A DNA stretch of 64,000 nt from Atherinomorus stipes (taxonomy: Eukaryota > Chordata > Actinopteri > Atheriniformes > Atherinidae): NCBI GenBank assembly GCA_023101725.1, contig JALJCO010008739.1:62001-126000 (forward strand), read 5' to 3'. Below the pieces are notes generated by a model. The model was not told the origin of the DNA and did not search any database. It worked only from the letters and a program-made list of their open reading frames with translations. Positions 63,419 through 64,000 of this stretch are shown one piece after another; position 1 is the stretch's first letter, and the number at the start of each line of letters is the position of its first letter. The position numbers and the translations under genes were made by a program.

Positions 63419-63850
63419 CTGAGCAAAATAGAAAAAAAAAGGACACGAGACAGATGCAAGTCAGCTTCAGCAGAAATAAATATATGAACATGGCCGCTTA
63501 TGCTGTTTCAAGAAAAAGAGATGAATAAAGCCAAATAACACTGTCAATGTAATGTCAACTAATTTAGCCATTAGTGGCCAATTATGGCCTCCTAAAGGAA
63601 CTTTATAAAAAAGAAAATTAACTTGCATTACCTGGCCAACACAGCTTTACTTCTTTTTAAAGTAGCTTTATATGTTTTTAGAGTAAAACCTTGATTACAA
63701 ACTCTGATATAAAAGTTTTAAAAATCAGAATATTTAGCAGACAGAAAGCTTACACCATCCTGTGTAAGCTTGATCCTTAAACTCCAAGTCAGGATATCCT
63801 GACTTTAATCATGGATGATGACAGAAAAACAGCAACCTCATCATGCCCAC
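63419..63850 (-). other. Intron 20/21
   Basis: 432 bp; AT-rich, nothing recognisable. Confidence 0.85.
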
Positions 63851-64000
63851 CTTGCAAGATGGCGTTGGTGGAGGGGTAAGGGTAGACGGGAGGCATGTCT
63901 ATGGCCGTGTAGTCCGGTTTGGCCATGCTAGTCAGGATCAGGCTGTCCATGCTGTGGAGGAGGGTATGGGTGTCGGCATCGTGGCAGTTCAGCAGGTTGT
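63851..64000 (-). CDS. cacna1a: Exon 20 (3' part): end of domain II-III cytoplasmic linker
   Basis: The exon runs off the window edge, so its 5' end is unknown. It reads in the frame ...NLLNCHDADTHTLL... and ends ...AILQ plus one base (G), followed by the donor gtgggc. The stretch AKPDYTAIDMPP resembles the corresponding Cav2.1 linker (AKPDYTTVDIPP in human, from general knowledge). This loop is cytoplasmic, joins domains II and III, and further upstream carries the SNARE-binding region in Cav2 channels, which is not in this window. The phase (one base over) is completed by exon 21 to give Val. Confidence 0.85.

Overview
The window is animal, very probably teleost fish, nuclear DNA. It has one spliced gene with short GT-AG exons in long introns. 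The introns are full of fish-type repeats: miniature inverted-repeat elements with TTAA, TA or 8-bp target duplications, a tRNA-derived SINE, LINE 3' tails, Harbinger and mariner-like relics, and many microsatellites. No prokaryotic gene, rRNA, CRISPR array or virus was seen.

The gene lies on the minus strand and encodes the pore-forming alpha-1 subunit of a P/Q-type voltage-gated calcium channel (Cav2.1, cacna1a-like). Twenty-two exons were placed by reading the reverse strand; all have canonical splice sites and consistent reading phases. They run from the end of the domain II-III linker (63851-64000, cut by the window edge) through domain III (63286-34671), domain IV (34671-20527), alternative EF-hand exons 37a and 37b, the pre-IQ region, and the IQ exon (4403-4506). 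Counting one EF-hand exon, about 2.5 kb of coding sequence (roughly 838 codons) is present. The 5' part (domains I, II and most of the II-III linker) lies beyond 64000. The last C-terminal exons are not found in 1-4402 and presumably lie beyond position 1. Exon numbers follow the usual human CACNA1A scheme, in which the EF-hand pair is 37a/37b. Cav2.1 rather than Cav2.2 or Cav2.3 is chosen from the exon 37a, 38, 39 and 40 peptides. Teleosts carry two copies (cacna1aa, cacna1ab); I cannot tell which this is.

Layout from high to low coordinates: exons 20-24 (64000-57643); a 15.8-kb intron with several transposons; exons 25-31 (41867-33876); an 8.8-kb intron with MITEs and a LINE fragment; exons 32-36 (25065-20527); the mutually exclusive pair 37a (19884-19980) and 37b (14719-14815); exons 38-40 (9154-4403); and a repeat-rich stretch down to position 1 dominated by a 3.1-kb inverted-repeat composite.

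No new multi-gene system is present. The points most worth checking are the regulatory layout around exon 37b (UG repeat upstream, C-rich tract downstream), a tandem NAGNAG acceptor at the IQ exon, two introns made almost entirely of a transposon, nested TTAA-flanked MITEs that preserve a readable pre-insertion site, and two non-conservative residues in the domain IV voltage-sensor region.
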